Below are positions 5,134-5,365 of a stretch of 5,365 nt of DNA, piece after piece (position 1 is the first letter of the stretch; each line of letters opens with the position of its first letter). A model generated the notes under the pieces. It made no database searches, was not told the DNA's origin, and saw only the letters and a program-made list of their open reading frames with translations. Source of the stretch: Candidatus Bathyarchaeota archaeon. Its GTDB lineage: Archaea; Thermoproteota; Bathyarchaeia; RBG-16-48-13; GCA-020355125. Location of the stretch: the NCBI GenBank assembly GCA_030617005.1, contig JAUWWH010000090.1, forward strand, positions 1 through 5,365, read 5' to 3'. The position numbers and the translations under genes were made by a program.

Positions 5134-5365
5134 GTGACGTCATTGAATCAAGAAATCAGAAGAAAACGTTTGAAAAAATTGGAACCTAAGTATAAGTTTT
5201 GGCTTGAAACTGAAGATGGGTACGTGTTTGGGCAGGGTTCTTTTAAGTTGTTACTAGGAATTCAAGAAAAAGGGACTTTGACTGCGAGTGCTGAGAGGTT
5301 AAATATGTCGTATAGACATGCATGGGGTATCATTAAACAAATTGAGGAGAATTTAGGGCAGGCTA
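5134..5365 (+). CDS. ModE-like winged-helix regulator, N-terminal part (3' end outside window)
   Basis: The window shows 77 residues from a GTG 16 bases after tupC; AGG (5128-5130) precedes it. A TTG at 5143, with GTGA five bases upstream, is an alternative start. A basic head (EIRRKRLKKLEPKY) leads to W23, VFGQGSFKLLLGIQEKG (31-47) and the helix-turn-helix TLTASAERLNMSYRHAWGII (48-67). SYRHAW corresponds to SYKSAW of the E. coli ModE DNA-binding domain, and the GxG before the first helix is common in archaeal single-domain relatives. ModE proteins sense molybdate or tungstate through C-terminal molbindin domains; whether this one has them cannot be seen. Position in the operon and the palindrome before tupA suggest that it controls tupABC, probably as a repressor. 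Confidence 0.82.
   Translation, partial: MTSLNQEIRRKRLKKLEPKYKFWLETEDGYVFGQGSFKLLLGIQEKGTLTASAERLNMSYRHAWGIIKQIEENLGQA

Overview
The window looks like low-G+C archaeal DNA. The genes have AT-rich TATA-type elements in front of them rather than bacterial -35/-10 pairs. Arginine is mostly encoded by AGA/AGG, and GTG or TTG starts occur. Gene content also fits an archaeon: a TupABC oxyanion transporter with a ModE-type helix-turn-helix gene, a DUF5661-like protein, and an ATP-cone/Mrr-type nuclease. A TACK-type lineage such as Bathyarchaeia is possible, but this is an impression and not demonstrable here.

Layout: (1) 3-338, + strand, the 3' end of a membrane protein, probably an MFS-type transporter. 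(2) 339-676, a non-coding AT-rich gap with a possible imperfect hairpin right after the stop codon and a TATA-like element before the next gene. (3) 677-1522, + strand, a three-part protein: N-terminal ATP-cone, central PD-(D/E)xK (Mrr-like) nuclease domain, C-terminal helix-hairpin-helix-like region. (4) 1579-2013, - strand, a small DUF5661-like protein of unknown function, convergent with the nuclease gene. (5) 2014-2372, a divergent regulatory region with a perfect 16-bp palindrome, a 9-bp inverted repeat, a TATA-like element for each direction and an 18-bp operator-like palindrome just before tupA. (6) 2373-5117, + strand, a tungstate-type ABC importer: TupA (binding protein), TupB (permease) and TupC (ATPase with a C-terminal TOBE domain). 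(7) 5134-5365, + strand, the start of a ModE-like winged-helix regulator, cut by the window edge.

Items 6 and 7 form a coherent unit. TupA captures tungstate (or molybdate) outside the cell, TupB/TupC move it inward at the expense of ATP, and the regulator 16 nt downstream is a good candidate to bind the palindrome that sits between the tupA TATA element and its ribosome binding site. That would be oxyanion-responsive feedback. Tungstate would feed tungstopterin enzymes encoded elsewhere. The nuclease and DUF5661 genes show no functional link to the transporter. I see no mobile element, CRISPR array, tRNA or rRNA. The transporter is a recognisable system; the less familiar material is the ATP-cone nuclease fusion and the palindromes in the divergent regulatory region.
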